Of a stretch of 45,931 nucleotides of DNA, positions 32,459 to 40,731 are shown in pieces. The DNA lies in contig DSCJ01000028.1 in assembly GCA_011049175.1 (NCBI GenBank), positions 1 through 45,931 of the forward strand. Direction: 5' to 3'. The position numbers were made by a program, and so were the translations under genes. The notes under the pieces are model-generated. The model searched no databases. It worked only from the letters and a program-made list of their open reading frames with translations, and was not told the DNA's origin. Position 1 is the stretch's first letter; the number at the start of each line of letters is the position of its first letter. Source of the stretch: Bacteroidota bacterium. GTDB lineage: Bacteria > Bacteroidota > Bacteroidia > Bacteroidales > VadinHA17.

Positions 32459-33457
32459 ATGTGCATTATCAACCGATACCGGAAGGGAGTGCCGCTGCCC
32501 AAGCGGCTCCTGGAAGATTGTATTTACAGGATCAGATTCCTGAAGCTTTATTTTCAGAACGGGTATACCGTCAAAACTTTCCTGTTTTACCCTTCCTATC
32601 CGAGCAAGCGTTCGGTATTATACAAACTGATGGGCATTCTGAAATACAACCGCACCAACAATCCGCGGCAGAAATTCGACCGGGCCATTCACTGGGAAAC
32701 CGAAACCTACCGGCAGGAAATACCCCTGCTGAAAGATATCCATGCCCGCCAGCCCGTCATCAATTACCATTGCAGAGATATCAGCAAACGTTTCATCGAC
32801 GACGTGCATCAGGAAATTTTCGGTTACCGGACCATGATCGACCCGCTCAGGTTCCGCGGGCCCTGTGTCAGGAAAAGCAACCTGAATGCCCTGCACGACG
32901 GGCAGGTTGTCGAATGTCCCGTTTCTTCTGCCGAGCCCGATACCGTATATCAGATACTGATCAATAACGAGTGCGAACCGGGGATTGTGGAAGATATCAG
33001 AATACCTGTATTTGAAGATGAAATCCCTCTGGCCTATCTGAAATACAAACCGGTGGACAACCGGTTCGGCAGTTATCTGAAATTCCCGCATCTGAATAAA
33101 AACACCGAAATTGTATCTCCCGGGAGGGTATTTTCTGACCGGGAACTGGAACAGATCAGGAGATTTGCCCGGCGCATCGGCCTGGAATACGGAGAACTGG
33201 ACATTTTAAGAAACCGCGACGACGGAAAGATCTACATTGTGGATGCCAACAACACCCCCACGGGACCTTCCCACCTCGATAAAACAAACCCGCAGGGAAG
33301 TGCTGCATATTATGGCCAGCGCCTTTCACAATCATTTTCTTTCCTGCCGGCCACCAGCAGATCCTCCACCTGCCTGATACCCCGGGAAATATGGAATACC
33401 TCCTCCACCCTTTTTCTTCCTTCCGCACCCATTTGCCGGCGAAGACCAGGATTCTGA
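32459..33457 (+). CDS. ATP-grasp-like hypothetical protein with antisense-overlapping C-terminus
   Basis: A 332-residue protein I cannot assign by name. The C-terminal core GLEYGELDILRNRDDGKIYIVDANNTPTGPS has the D-x-L/E-x(n)-D-x-N pattern of metal-binding residues in ATP-grasp enzymes, and an RGPCVRKSN segment precedes it. Such proteins occur near polysaccharide genes and may ligate amino acids or modify glycans; inference. The first ~283 residues read as natural protein, but the last ~49 (after AAYYGQRLSQSF) lie wholly antisense to the 3' end of the glycosyltransferase gene and look like read-through. The original stop may have been lost. Spacing of 16 bp to the Crp/Fnr gene suggests an operon. 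Confidence 0.7.
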   Translation: MCIINRYRKGVPLPKRLLEDCIYRIRFLKLYFQNGYTVKTFLFYPSYPSKRSVLYKLMGILKYNRTNNPRQKFDRAIHWETETYRQEIPLLKDIHARQPVINYHCRDISKRFIDDVHQEIFGYRTMIDPLRFRGPCVRKSNLNALHDGQVVECPVSSAEPDTVYQILINNECEPGIVEDIRIPVFEDEIPLAYLKYKPVDNRFGSYLKFPHLNKNTEIVSPGRVFSDRELEQIRRFARRIGLEYGELDILRNRDDGKIYIVDANNTPTGPSHLDKTNPQGSAAYYGQRLSQSFSFLPATSRSSTCLIPREIWNTSSTLFLPSAPICRRRPGF

Positions 33458-35193
33458 AGTAATTCAATCACCCTGCCTGACATCGCCCCGATATCTCTTC
33501 CGGGGACAATATACCCGGTTTTTTCATGCACCACGATCTCTGACGAACTACCCACATCAAAAGCCACCACAGGGATCTTCTCCGCCATGGCTTCCACCAT
33601 TACATAACCAAATCCCTCCCATAGGGAGGTAAGCAGGAAAATATCAATGGAACGGTAGAAGGCTTTCATATTATCCACAAAGCCGAGAAAACGGACGTAC
33701 TGGTCAACCCCCTGCTTCCGGGCACGTTGTTTCAATGGGCCCTCCAGTTCACCGGTACCTGCAATCAGAATACGAAAGGGTATGCCCAATTCTTTCAGCC
33801 TCACGGCCAGTTCTATTAGATAATGATGCCCTTTTTCGTATGACAACCTCCCTGCATTGCCCAGCATCAGCAATCCGTCTTCCCTGAAAACCTCCTTCAC
33901 TGAAGTCCGGTCGTATTCATCCAGATCAATTCCGTTATATATCACCCGGATATGTTCGCGGTCAATCAGCCGGCCGTTTTTTTCCAGTAAGGTACGCATG
34001 GTTTCTTCCGAATTGGCTATGACCTGGTTAACGATCCGGCCAAAAAGAAACCGGTTCGAAAGAGTATTCCTCACAGGAATAGCACTTCCCCGCCGGTAGA
34101 TGATTCTTTCCACTCCGGCCATCTTGGCAGCCGGTCCGGCCAGCTTCAGATCAGCCGACTGGTTGATAATCACCGTACTCACCTGCTGGTTTCTGAAAAT
34201 GCGTTTCAGTCGCAGCATCTTTGGAATATTCAGAAAGCTGAAATTTGTAACGCGCATTTCCAGGGTATTCAGGCCGGCCTGCCTGATCCTGTAATTCAAC
34301 TCGCTTTTCCAGCCCGTGATAACCAGGATGGGATAGTTCTTTGCCTGCAGTTTCCGGGCTACATCGAAATGCCATTTTTCCCCTCCACCCCAGCTCGATA
34401 TACCATTGAACAAACATACCCTTCCGGGTTTATCCGGCCCCGGGCTGCGGTACAGTTTCGAGAGCTTATGGTATTTCAAGAAGGTTTCCATCATGGCATA
34501 ACGGGCAATATCCCAGCCTGCCTTTCCGTCGAGAAACCCCAGCTTCAGCACAAAATCACGAAAGAACCTCCATCCCGGATGAAAGAACCGCCTGAAAATC
34601 CCTGCCGTTTTTCCTGAGCGGTAGTAGGCAACTGCCAGTATATCAGAAAAACGGCGCACCTGTTTCAGATGCTCTTCCCCCGAGTAATAGGAATAATGCA
34701 GCAGATCACCTTTCAGTAACTTTTTCTTCGCCGTGCGGTAAAAACTGAACCGATCGTGCGGATTCAATCCTCTCCAGGCCCCCTTCCGGCTGTCCCACAG
34801 CCGGAGCTTCCTGTCGGGGTACCAGCTTCCGAACCGTATCCATTTTCCGCAGTAATTGGCTTTCCGGTTAAAATAATATCCGTCGTGGGTCCAGTGGTGT
34901 TTTACTTCCAGAATGCTTTCCCTGAGACGGGGACTGAGGGCCTCATCGGCATCGAGCGAAAGAATCCGCGGGTAACGTGCCAGGGAGATAGCCAGGTTCT
35001 TCTGTTCCACATGCCCCAGAAAAGGATGTCTGAAGAATCTGGCCCCGTATTTCCTGCATATCTGTTCTGTCCGGTCGGTGGAATAGGAATCCAGTACCAC
35101 AATGTCATCTGCCACTCCCTTCACCGATTTCAGACAGCGGGGCAGGTTCTTCTCCTCATTGTATGTAATGATCACCACCGAAAGTTCTGGCAT
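33310..35193 (-). CDS. Fused GT2-GT4 glycosyltransferase
   Basis: A 627-residue cytoplasmic or membrane-peripheral enzyme made of two glycosyltransferases. Residues 1-~255 are a GT2 (GT-A) domain of the WaaE/KdtX type: VVIITYNEEKNLPRCLKSV start and the metal-binding DAD at 81-83. Residues ~258-620 are a GT4 (GT-B) domain: GISSWGGGEKW near 264, IYNGIDLDEY, and the EGFGYVMVE motif (E526 and E534) for the nucleotide-sugar. Both catalytic cores appear intact, so it may add two successive sugars, plausibly in lipopolysaccharide core or another glycolipid. Sits 21 bp after murF-alr. Its final ~49 codons overlap the opposite-strand gene. Confidence 0.85.
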   Translation of the reverse strand: MPELSVVIITYNEEKNLPRCLKSVKGVADDIVVLDSYSTDRTEQICRKYGARFFRHPFLGHVEQKNLAISLARYPRILSLDADEALSPRLRESILEVKHHWTHDGYYFNRKANYCGKWIRFGSWYPDRKLRLWDSRKGAWRGLNPHDRFSFYRTAKKKLLKGDLLHYSYYSGEEHLKQVRRFSDILAVAYYRSGKTAGIFRRFFHPGWRFFRDFVLKLGFLDGKAGWDIARYAMMETFLKYHKLSKLYRSPGPDKPGRVCLFNGISSWGGGEKWHFDVARKLQAKNYPILVITGWKSELNYRIRQAGLNTLEMRVTNFSFLNIPKMLRLKRIFRNQQVSTVIINQSADLKLAGPAAKMAGVERIIYRRGSAIPVRNTLSNRFLFGRIVNQVIANSEETMRTLLEKNGRLIDREHIRVIYNGIDLDEYDRTSVKEVFREDGLLMLGNAGRLSYEKGHHYLIELAVRLKELGIPFRILIAGTGELEGPLKQRARKQGVDQYVRFLGFVDNMKAFYRSIDIFLLTSLWEGFGYVMVEAMAEKIPVVAFDVGSSSEIVVHEKTGYIVPGRDIGAMSGRVIELLQNPGLRRQMGAEGRKRVEEVFHISRGIRQVEDLLVAGRKENDCERRWP

Positions 35194-35214
35194 AGCTTTC
35201 CTTTAAGCATCCGG

Positions 35215-37677
35215 TTATTCATGATAATAAACCCTTTTCACCCTGGATGATATGGAGGTTAAAACCTCATAAGGGATGGTACCGGTCCATTCGGCCAGCC
35301 GGCTTACCGGAAGCTGCTTCCCGAAAATGACCACTTCATCGCCTTCCTTTACATCCAACCCTGTTACATTGATCATACACATGTCCATGCATACATCCCC
35401 AACCAGCGGAACAGCCTTCCCCTGTACCAGCATTTTTCCTGTTCCGTTTCCCAGTTTTCTGCTCAACCCGTCGGCATACCCTACCGGGACCACCCCCACC
35501 AGCATACCCTTGCCGGCTTTCCCCCGCCGGTTGTATCCTATGGTTTCACCTTCTCCCACCCATTTGATCTGCGAAATAACCGACCTGAGGGTCCCGACAT
35601 GCTCGAGGGAATGATCAATCTGTGAAGAAATCCCATATAAACCGATCCCCAGCCTCACCATGTCAAAGCAGGCATCCGGAAAACGTTCGATCCCTCCTGA
35701 ATTCAGGATATGCTTCAGTATCGGGTAATCCAGTTCTCCGGCGATCTTTTCTGACAGGGTACCGAACAGGTCTATCTGTTGCCTGGTGAAACCGTCGAGG
35801 GCAGGATCATCGCTTCCGGCCAGGTGTGAAAAGACCGAAGCCACCTTGACCAGGTCAGTATTTTTCAGCCGTTGAACCAGCCGCTCCGCTTCGTGGGGCA
35901 TAAATCCCAGGCGGTGCATTCCCGTATCCAGTTTGATGTGCACGGGATAATGATATTCCCCCTGCTTCCCCAGTACTTCCAGAAACTTGTCCAACACCCG
36001 GAAACTGTACAGTTCCGGTTCCAGCCGGTTACGGATCATGGCCTCGAAACCCTGTTCCTCGGGATTCATCACCATGATGGGCAGGGTAATCCCGGCTTCC
36101 CTCAGTTCAACCGCCTCGTCGGTATAGGCCACGGCAAGATAATCCGCCCGGTGAAACTGCAGTACTCCGGCTATTTCATGTGATCCGCTGCCGTAGGAAA
36201 ACGCCTTCACCATCACCATGATGCGGGTACCGGCCGGGATCAGGGAGCGGAAAAAATTCAGGTTATGCACCAGGGCATTGAGGTCAATTTCCAGCACCGT
36301 CTGATGTACCTTCTCTTCCAGAAAAGCAGAAATGTTCTCAAACCTGAACTCCCGGGATCCTTTGAGCAAAACGGCCTGATCGACAAACTCCGGGGATCTT
36401 ACCTGCGCCAGGAAACTTTCTGTTGACAGATAAAACCTGCTTTCCCCGGGGAAAAGGTGCCGGTACTCCAGCAGGTCGGGACCGATTCCGTAAAAACGAT
36501 TGATGCCGTACTTCCCGATCATATCGGCCACCTCCCTGTACAGTATCTCTCCGGGCACACCGCTCTGGCGGATATCGGAAAGGATCAGTGTTCGTTTTCC
36601 GTGCTGGTTCTGGCGGGACAGATACTCCAGCCCCACCCGCAGGGATACCACATCGGAATTATAACTGTCATTGATCAGGGTACAACGATTGATCCCCTTT
36701 TTCAGCTCCAGACGCATGGCCACGGGGACCAGTTTTTCCATTCGCCGGGCAATCCATTCCGGATCATATCCCTGCCAGAGAAGAAAAAGCCAGGCATGAG
36801 CCGCATTTTCCACCGATGCCCTGTCGGTAAAAGGTATGGCCAGGTGAACGCTGCGCCCCCGGTACACCCCCTCCAGCCGGGTGACCTGATTCCGGCTGTC
36901 CACCGAGGTGATCTGCAGATCGGCTCTGCCCTTCATCGACCAGGTGATCTTTTGTCCGTCTGCCAGGAAGGGACTTTTCTCCAGTGCCTGCACAATGTGC
37001 TCGTGATCGGCGCAGAAAAACAGGGCAGTACTTCCCCGGAACAGTTCCAGTTTTTCCATGGTCTTTTCTTCCATGGAGGCAAAATTTTCCTGATGCGCTT
37101 CCAGCACATTGGTAATGATTCCATAGTCGGGGTGCAGTATACCGGCCAAACGGCTCATTTCACCCGGCCGGGAAATACCGGCCTCAAAGATTCCCATCCG
37201 GTGGGCGGGCTCAAGCATCCAGACCGACAGAGGGACCCCGATCTGTGAATTATAACTACGCGGACTCCTCACCAGGCGCATCTTTTCCTGAAGCACCTGG
37301 AACAGCCATTCTTTCAGAATGGTTTTTCCGTTGCTTCCGGTAATGGCAAGCACCGGATGGGCAAACTGCCGGCGATGGTGACCGGCCAGCTGTTGCAGGG
37401 CCGTCAGGGGATCGTCCACACTCACCCAGGCCGCCCCTTCCCAGGAAGGGATCTGAAATCCCGTACGAACCAAAAAGTTCCTGATGCCCTGCTTATAGGC
37501 AGCTTCCAGATAATCATGTCCGTCGGCCCTCATTCCGCGTATGGCAACAAATACCGAATCTCCGGGCATCACCACCTGGCGGGTATCTGTCACCACCCTG
37601 CGGATGGTCCGGCTCCCGTCACCGGTCAGTGTGCCTCCCGTAATGCGGTTGATCTCGTTGAGCTGGTAACAGGCCAT
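35215..37677 (-). CDS. murF-alr: Bifunctional MurF ligase / alanine racemase
   Basis: An 820-residue fusion typical of Bacteroidota. Residues 1-~455 are MurF, which adds D-Ala-D-Ala to UDP-MurNAc-tripeptide (ATP-binding TGSNGKT at 113-119, plus EAGISRPGEM and a NDSYNSD motif). Residues ~460-820 are a PLP-dependent alanine racemase (MVKAFSYGSG with K491 as the probable Schiff-base lysine, LDTGMHRLG, and VGYADG/CMDMCM near the C-terminus). The fusion couples D-Ala supply to its use in peptidoglycan. MurF lacks an obvious catalytic deviation. It begins 2 bp after tdk and is followed by the glycosyltransferase 21 bp later. Confidence 0.95.
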   Translation of the reverse strand: MACYQLNEINRITGGTLTGDGSRTIRRVVTDTRQVVMPGDSVFVAIRGMRADGHDYLEAAYKQGIRNFLVRTGFQIPSWEGAAWVSVDDPLTALQQLAGHHRRQFAHPVLAITGSNGKTILKEWLFQVLQEKMRLVRSPRSYNSQIGVPLSVWMLEPAHRMGIFEAGISRPGEMSRLAGILHPDYGIITNVLEAHQENFASMEEKTMEKLELFRGSTALFFCADHEHIVQALEKSPFLADGQKITWSMKGRADLQITSVDSRNQVTRLEGVYRGRSVHLAIPFTDRASVENAAHAWLFLLWQGYDPEWIARRMEKLVPVAMRLELKKGINRCTLINDSYNSDVVSLRVGLEYLSRQNQHGKRTLILSDIRQSGVPGEILYREVADMIGKYGINRFYGIGPDLLEYRHLFPGESRFYLSTESFLAQVRSPEFVDQAVLLKGSREFRFENISAFLEEKVHQTVLEIDLNALVHNLNFFRSLIPAGTRIMVMVKAFSYGSGSHEIAGVLQFHRADYLAVAYTDEAVELREAGITLPIMVMNPEEQGFEAMIRNRLEPELYSFRVLDKFLEVLGKQGEYHYPVHIKLDTGMHRLGFMPHEAERLVQRLKNTDLVKVASVFSHLAGSDDPALDGFTRQQIDLFGTLSEKIAGELDYPILKHILNSGGIERFPDACFDMVRLGIGLYGISSQIDHSLEHVGTLRSVISQIKWVGEGETIGYNRRGKAGKGMLVGVVPVGYADGLSRKLGNGTGKMLVQGKAVPLVGDVCMDMCMINVTGLDVKEGDEVVIFGKQLPVSRLAEWTGTIPYEVLTSISSRVKRVYYHE

Positions 37678-37679
37678 AG

Positions 37680-38276
37680 TCAGGTGTTTTTTTCTTCCGT
37701 TTCTTCCCGCAACTCATTATAACAGCGCCGGCACAGAGGTTCGTACAGTTCCTTTTCCCCCAGCAGCAGCACCTGATCATCATGGCTCTTCCGGTGCGAA
37801 TACTGGGCAAGATTTCCGCAGCGGACACAAACGGCATGGACCTTGGTAATGTATTCCGCCATAGCCATAATATCGGGCATTGGGCCAAAAGGTTTGCCCT
37901 TGAAATCCATATCGAGGCCCGCTACAATAACTCTTATACCACTGTTGGCCAATTGATTGCAAACATCCGCCAGTCCCCTGTCAAAAAACTGGGCTTCATC
38001 AATTCCCACCACCTCCACGCCACCCGTAAGCAGAAGAATATTCCCCGAACCCGCCACCGGGGTTGAGCGGATGGCATTGGAATCGTGCGATACCACTTCG
38101 TTTTCCGAATACCTCACATCCAGCATGGGCTTGAAAATCTCCACCCGCTGATTGGCAATCCGGGCTCTTTTCAGCCGTCGGATCAGTTCCTCGGTTTTCC
38201 CCGAGAACATCGATCCCGTGATCACCTCGATCCATCCCCTGCGTGAAGCGGGATCTACAGGATTTTCAAGAAACAT
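37680..38276 (-). CDS. tdk: Thymidine kinase (type II)
   Basis: Phosphorylates thymidine to dTMP in the salvage pathway. I choose the ATG at 38276 (198 residues); the longer frame begins inside the promoter and overlaps the divergent gene. The P-loop GSMFSGKT is at 21-28, followed by the DEAQFF motif of the lasso/catalytic region and a zinc-binding tail with CVRC and CRRC pairs. Complete. First gene of a probable tdk - murF-alr - glycosyltransferase operon. Divergent from the 38340 gene, whose promoter region it shares. Confidence 0.94.
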   Translation of the reverse strand: MFLENPVDPASRRGWIEVITGSMFSGKTEELIRRLKRARIANQRVEIFKPMLDVRYSENEVVSHDSNAIRSTPVAGSGNILLLTGGVEVVGIDEAQFFDRGLADVCNQLANSGIRVIVAGLDMDFKGKPFGPMPDIMAMAEYITKVHAVCVRCGNLAQYSHRKSHDDQVLLLGEKELYEPLCRRCYNELREETEEKNT

Positions 38277-38311
38277 GGTATAAGAATTTCTGATATTAAT
38301 CGTTACCTTTA

Positions 38312-38319
38312 CAAAAGTA
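38312..38319 (-). promoter_or_regulatory. -7 promoter element of tdk
   Basis: Minus-strand TACTTTTG is an exact TAnnTTTG match 36 nt before the tdk ATG. A one-mismatch plus-strand element (TACCTTTA, 38304-38311) lies right beside it and could serve the divergent gene. Confidence 0.55.
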
Positions 38320-38339
38320 AGGAAAAAGGCAAATGCACC

Positions 38340-39068
38340 ATGGAAAAGAGGAACAAGTATACACCGCTGGTTGAAATTATCCATGAAACTGCCCGCCTGC
38401 TGGAGAATGCCGGCGGGAAAAGCGCCTTACCGGCTCTGGAAAGGGACCTGATCCTGGAAAAACTCAGGGCCGTGTACGATGCGCTTTCGCGCGAAGCCGG
38501 CGGTTCAGAAAAAACAGACGATTTTCCTCAACATGAAGAAGGTGCAGAATCAGGCCGGGAAAAGCCTTCCGAAGAACCACCCGATGAAACCTCCCTGGCT
38601 GCTTCCCCCTACCATGATGCCCGTGCCGGAGCGGAACCCGAAGAAAAACCCCAACTGGCTGAAAGGGAAAACACGGAAAGCAGGCGGGAAAGTACGGAAA
38701 CCGGAAACGGTAAAAAAAAGCAGCCTCTGATCGTGGCCGACCGGATAAGCCAGCCCAGGGCTTTCAGGAACGAAGCGCTGGGACAGCATATGATCAGGGA
38801 AGATGTTTCCCGCAAGCTGAAGTCAAAACCCATCGACGATATTTCCAGAGCCATCGGGATCAACGACAAATTCCACTATATCAGGGAACTGTTTGCCGGA
38901 GATCCCGATCTGTATGAGAAAACCATCCGGACACTGAATGAAGCGCAGAATTTCAACCAGGCTTTTGAATTCCTGAACCGGAATTTCGACTGGGATATGG
39001 AAAATCCCTCCGTCCAGCATCTGCTGGAACTGACCCGAAGAAAATTCATCACTCCGGAAGATGAGTAA
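38340..39068 (+). CDS. Conserved hypothetical protein, helical, next to rsmI
   Basis: A 242-residue cytoplasmic protein that I do not recognise by name. Residues ~1-60 are helical; ~60-130 are a low-complexity, highly charged Glu/Lys/Pro linker; ~135-240 form a conserved helical tail ([25 protein letters not shown]...[10 protein letters not shown]). The tail is the kind of sequence conserved across Bacteroidales in this position. No signal peptide, membrane helix or catalytic motif. Its stop overlaps the rsmI start by 8 nt, so translation is probably coupled, and a link to ribosome or rRNA modification is possible but not shown. Confidence 0.75.
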   Translation: MEKRNKYTPLVEIIHETARLLENAGGKSALPALERDLILEKLRAVYDALSREAGGSEKTDDFPQHEEGAESGREKPSEEPPDETSLAASPYHDARAGAEPEEKPQLAERENTESRRESTETGNGKKKQPLIVADRISQPRAFRNEALGQHMIREDVSRKLKSKPIDDISRAIGINDKFHYIRELFAGDPDLYEKTIRTLNEAQNFNQAFEFLNRNFDWDMENPSVQHLLELTRRKFITPEDE

Positions 39069-39732
39069 GCTGATCCTGGTCGCCACCCCCATAGGAAATC
39101 TGGATGATATTACCCGGAGAGCCGTTCACACGCTGGAAAAGGCGGATATTATCCTGGCGGAAGATACCCGAAAAACCGGTATTTTACTGAAACATCTGGG
39201 CATCAGCAAGAAAATATTGCCCCACCATGCATACAATGAACATAAATTCCTCACATCCATCGTGCAACGGCTCCGGGAAGGAAACACCGTGGCCCTGGTC
39301 ACCGATGCCGGAACTCCCGGAATTTCCGACCCCGGGTACCTTCTGGTGAGGAAATGCCTGGATGAACACATCGAAGTAGAATGCATGCCTGGCCCCACAG
39401 CCTTCGTCCCTGCCCTGGTGCTTTCCGGGCTTCCCATCGACCGTTTCTGTTTCGAAGGTTTCCTTCCCGCCCGGAAGGGCAGAAATAAAACCCTTGAAAA
39501 ACTGGCTGATGAAACCCGAACCCTGGTTTTCTACGAATCCCCTCATCGTTTGTTGCGTACCCTGGACGATCTCAGCACATTTTTCGGAGGTTCCCGCCGG
39601 ATAAGTATCTCCAGGGAACTGACCAAAATCCATGAAGAAACCCTGAGGGGCACCCTGGATGAGTTGCGGGAAATCTTCCGGCAACATCCTCCCCGGGGCG
39701 AGCTTGTGATCGTGGTGGAAGGAAAACGGTAA
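39061..39732 (+). CDS. rsmI: 16S rRNA (cytidine-1402-2'-O)-methyltransferase
   Basis: RsmI uses SAM to 2'-O-methylate C1402 in the ribosomal P-site region. The 223 residues show the tetrapyrrole-methylase-fold signatures: LVATPIGNLDDITRRAVHTL at the N-terminus, AEDTRKTGILLKHLGI, VTDAGTPGISDPG at ~79-91, and PGPTAFVPALVLSGLP. It overlaps the upstream hypothetical gene by 8 nt. Slightly shorter than the E. coli enzyme because the C-terminal helical extension is absent, which is usual in Bacteroidota. Confidence 0.95.
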   Translation: MSKLILVATPIGNLDDITRRAVHTLEKADIILAEDTRKTGILLKHLGISKKILPHHAYNEHKFLTSIVQRLREGNTVALVTDAGTPGISDPGYLLVRKCLDEHIEVECMPGPTAFVPALVLSGLPIDRFCFEGFLPARKGRNKTLEKLADETRTLVFYESPHRLLRTLDDLSTFFGGSRRISISRELTKIHEETLRGTLDELREIFRQHPPRGELVIVVEGKR

Positions 39733-39909
39733 ATCCTGCCTGCCATACCGTACGTAAACGTACACCGGGTGTCCTCTTTCGGGGCATTTTCCAGGTCAGA
39801 AAAAACTGATAAACCTTTGCTATTTGTATGATTACATGTGTTTTACAATCATTGGCATGCTATATGTTGAATAAACAGGCAGAGGAGAAAATCATTAAAA
39901 AACAAAACC
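39733..39909. other. Intergenic segment after rsmI
   Basis: No gene seen. It contains a small inverted repeat, GTACGT-AA-ACGTAC (39750-39763), and a near-match to a -7 element (AACCTTTG, about 39812-39819) ahead of the small membrane-protein frame. Confidence 0.4.
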
Positions 39910-40092
39910 ATGAAAAAACTGATGACAGAAAAGAACGGGTTTCCCAAGCCTCTGGGAATGTTGATCATCATGGTAATCATTATGGTCACTTCATTTGTGA
40001 ACCTGGTTTTTTCAGGCGACGGCCCTTCCACTGGATTTCAGGAAGTTCACCAGGTAAATGAAGTAATCTTCACACCGTCTCCCCGGGTGTAG
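39910..40092 (+). CDS. Possible small single-pass membrane protein, 60 residues
   Basis: An open frame of 60 codons starting ATG after an A-rich stretch. Charged residues 1-14 precede one strongly hydrophobic helix (~15-35, LGMLIIMVIIMVTSFVNLVF) and a short polar tail. A clear intrinsic terminator follows 80 bp later, so a transcript probably ends after it. The charge-then-helix layout is what makes it more than a chance frame; there is no recognisable family. A competing frame at 39828-40061 lacks such features. Confidence 0.5.
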   Translation: MKKLMTEKNGFPKPLGMLIIMVIIMVTSFVNLVFSGDGPSTGFQEVHQVNEVIFTPSPRV

Positions 40093-40170
40093 TCACCGCA
40101 CCCTGTCCCGGCATGATCCCTGCCCTGTGGCTGCACCAGATCTGCCGGAAACCATATAATATCCGCATAA

Positions 40171-40205
40171 AAGAGGCTGTCTCAAAAGGGCAGCCTCTTT
40201 TTTTT
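40171..40205 (+). terminator. Intrinsic terminator
   Basis: AAGAGGCTGTC (40171-40181) pairs with GGCAGCCTCTT (40189-40199), 11 pairs including one G-T, with a 7-nt loop and followed by a run of eight T. It closes the small membrane-protein transcript and separates it from the 40364 gene. Confidence 0.85.
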
Positions 40206-40351
40206 ATATGTACACTACCGTACGAACCTGTCCTGATTTCATGCAATTTTAACAATCATTTAAATAAGAACTGAATTGTATTATTCTGATTATTTGATAG
40301 TTGATCATTATGGCATGCCATATGACCCGGATTATACGATCATCAAAAGCT

Positions 40352-40356
40352 GGAGG
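40352..40356 (+). promoter_or_regulatory. Strong Shine-Dalgarno deciding the start at 40364
   Basis: GGAGG lies 7 nt before the ATG at 40364. Such a sequence is rare in this window, where most genes have AT-rich leaders, and it supports this start over the upstream ATGs at 40301 and 40310. Confidence 0.75.
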
Positions 40357-40363
40357 AATCACC

Positions 40364-40726
40364 ATGAAAAAAACGATGCATTTCAAATGTACGGGAACCA
40401 TCCTGTTATTATGGTTCCTGGTGTGCAACGGTTGCCATGCCCAGCAAACCCCTGTTTCAAAAAAACATCACGGGACAGACCATTACCTGGCCTCCTGGAT
40501 CAGGCACAGAGAAATGGCCGGACTATCAGGGGAATCGGATCAGTATATGGCTGCCATACGGCTGAAGGATATCACCGAACTTGAGCCCTGGATGCTGGAT
40601 CCGGCAACCTGGGGAAATGATTCCATGAGCCGGATGTTGCGATGTTGGTTTTCGGGACATAATACCCTGACACACCTGGAAAAATGGATGCTGGAACCAC
40701 CTGAACCCGGTGAAAAACCAGAATAA
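40364..40726 (+). CDS. Small secreted protein with a repeated WML motif
   Basis: A 120-residue exported protein, unrecognised by name. Signal region ~1-25 (hydrophobic ILLLWFLV, then CNGCHA-QQ); cleavage by signal peptidase I after CHA is more likely than lipidation because the lipobox is poor. The mature part is polar and helical, with two similar segments: ELEPWMLDPATW and HLEKWMLEPPEP. Upstream is a rare strong Shine-Dalgarno, and a terminator separates it from the gene before. It converges on the helicase gene with 5 bp between stops. Function unknown. Confidence 0.68.
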   Translation: MKKTMHFKCTGTILLLWFLVCNGCHAQQTPVSKKHHGTDHYLASWIRHREMAGLSGESDQYMAAIRLKDITELEPWMLDPATWGNDSMSRMLRCWFSGHNTLTHLEKWMLEPPEPGEKPE

Positions 40727-40731
40727 CGGAC

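Noticed and set aside
38277-38384. N-terminal extension of thymidine kinase
   Set aside because: It crosses the promoter and overlaps the divergent gene; the ATG at 38276 gives the normal family length.
39828-40061. A 77-codon frame overlapping the 60-residue membrane protein
   Set aside because: Begins in AT-rich spacer and has no coherent hydrophobic or folded segment; the 60-codon frame is preferred.
40171-40205. End of an insertion sequence (terminal repeat similar to GAGGCTGTCTCAAAA)
   Set aside because: Such ends occur on some IS elements, but there is no transposase or second copy here, and the stem plus T-run works as an ordinary terminator.
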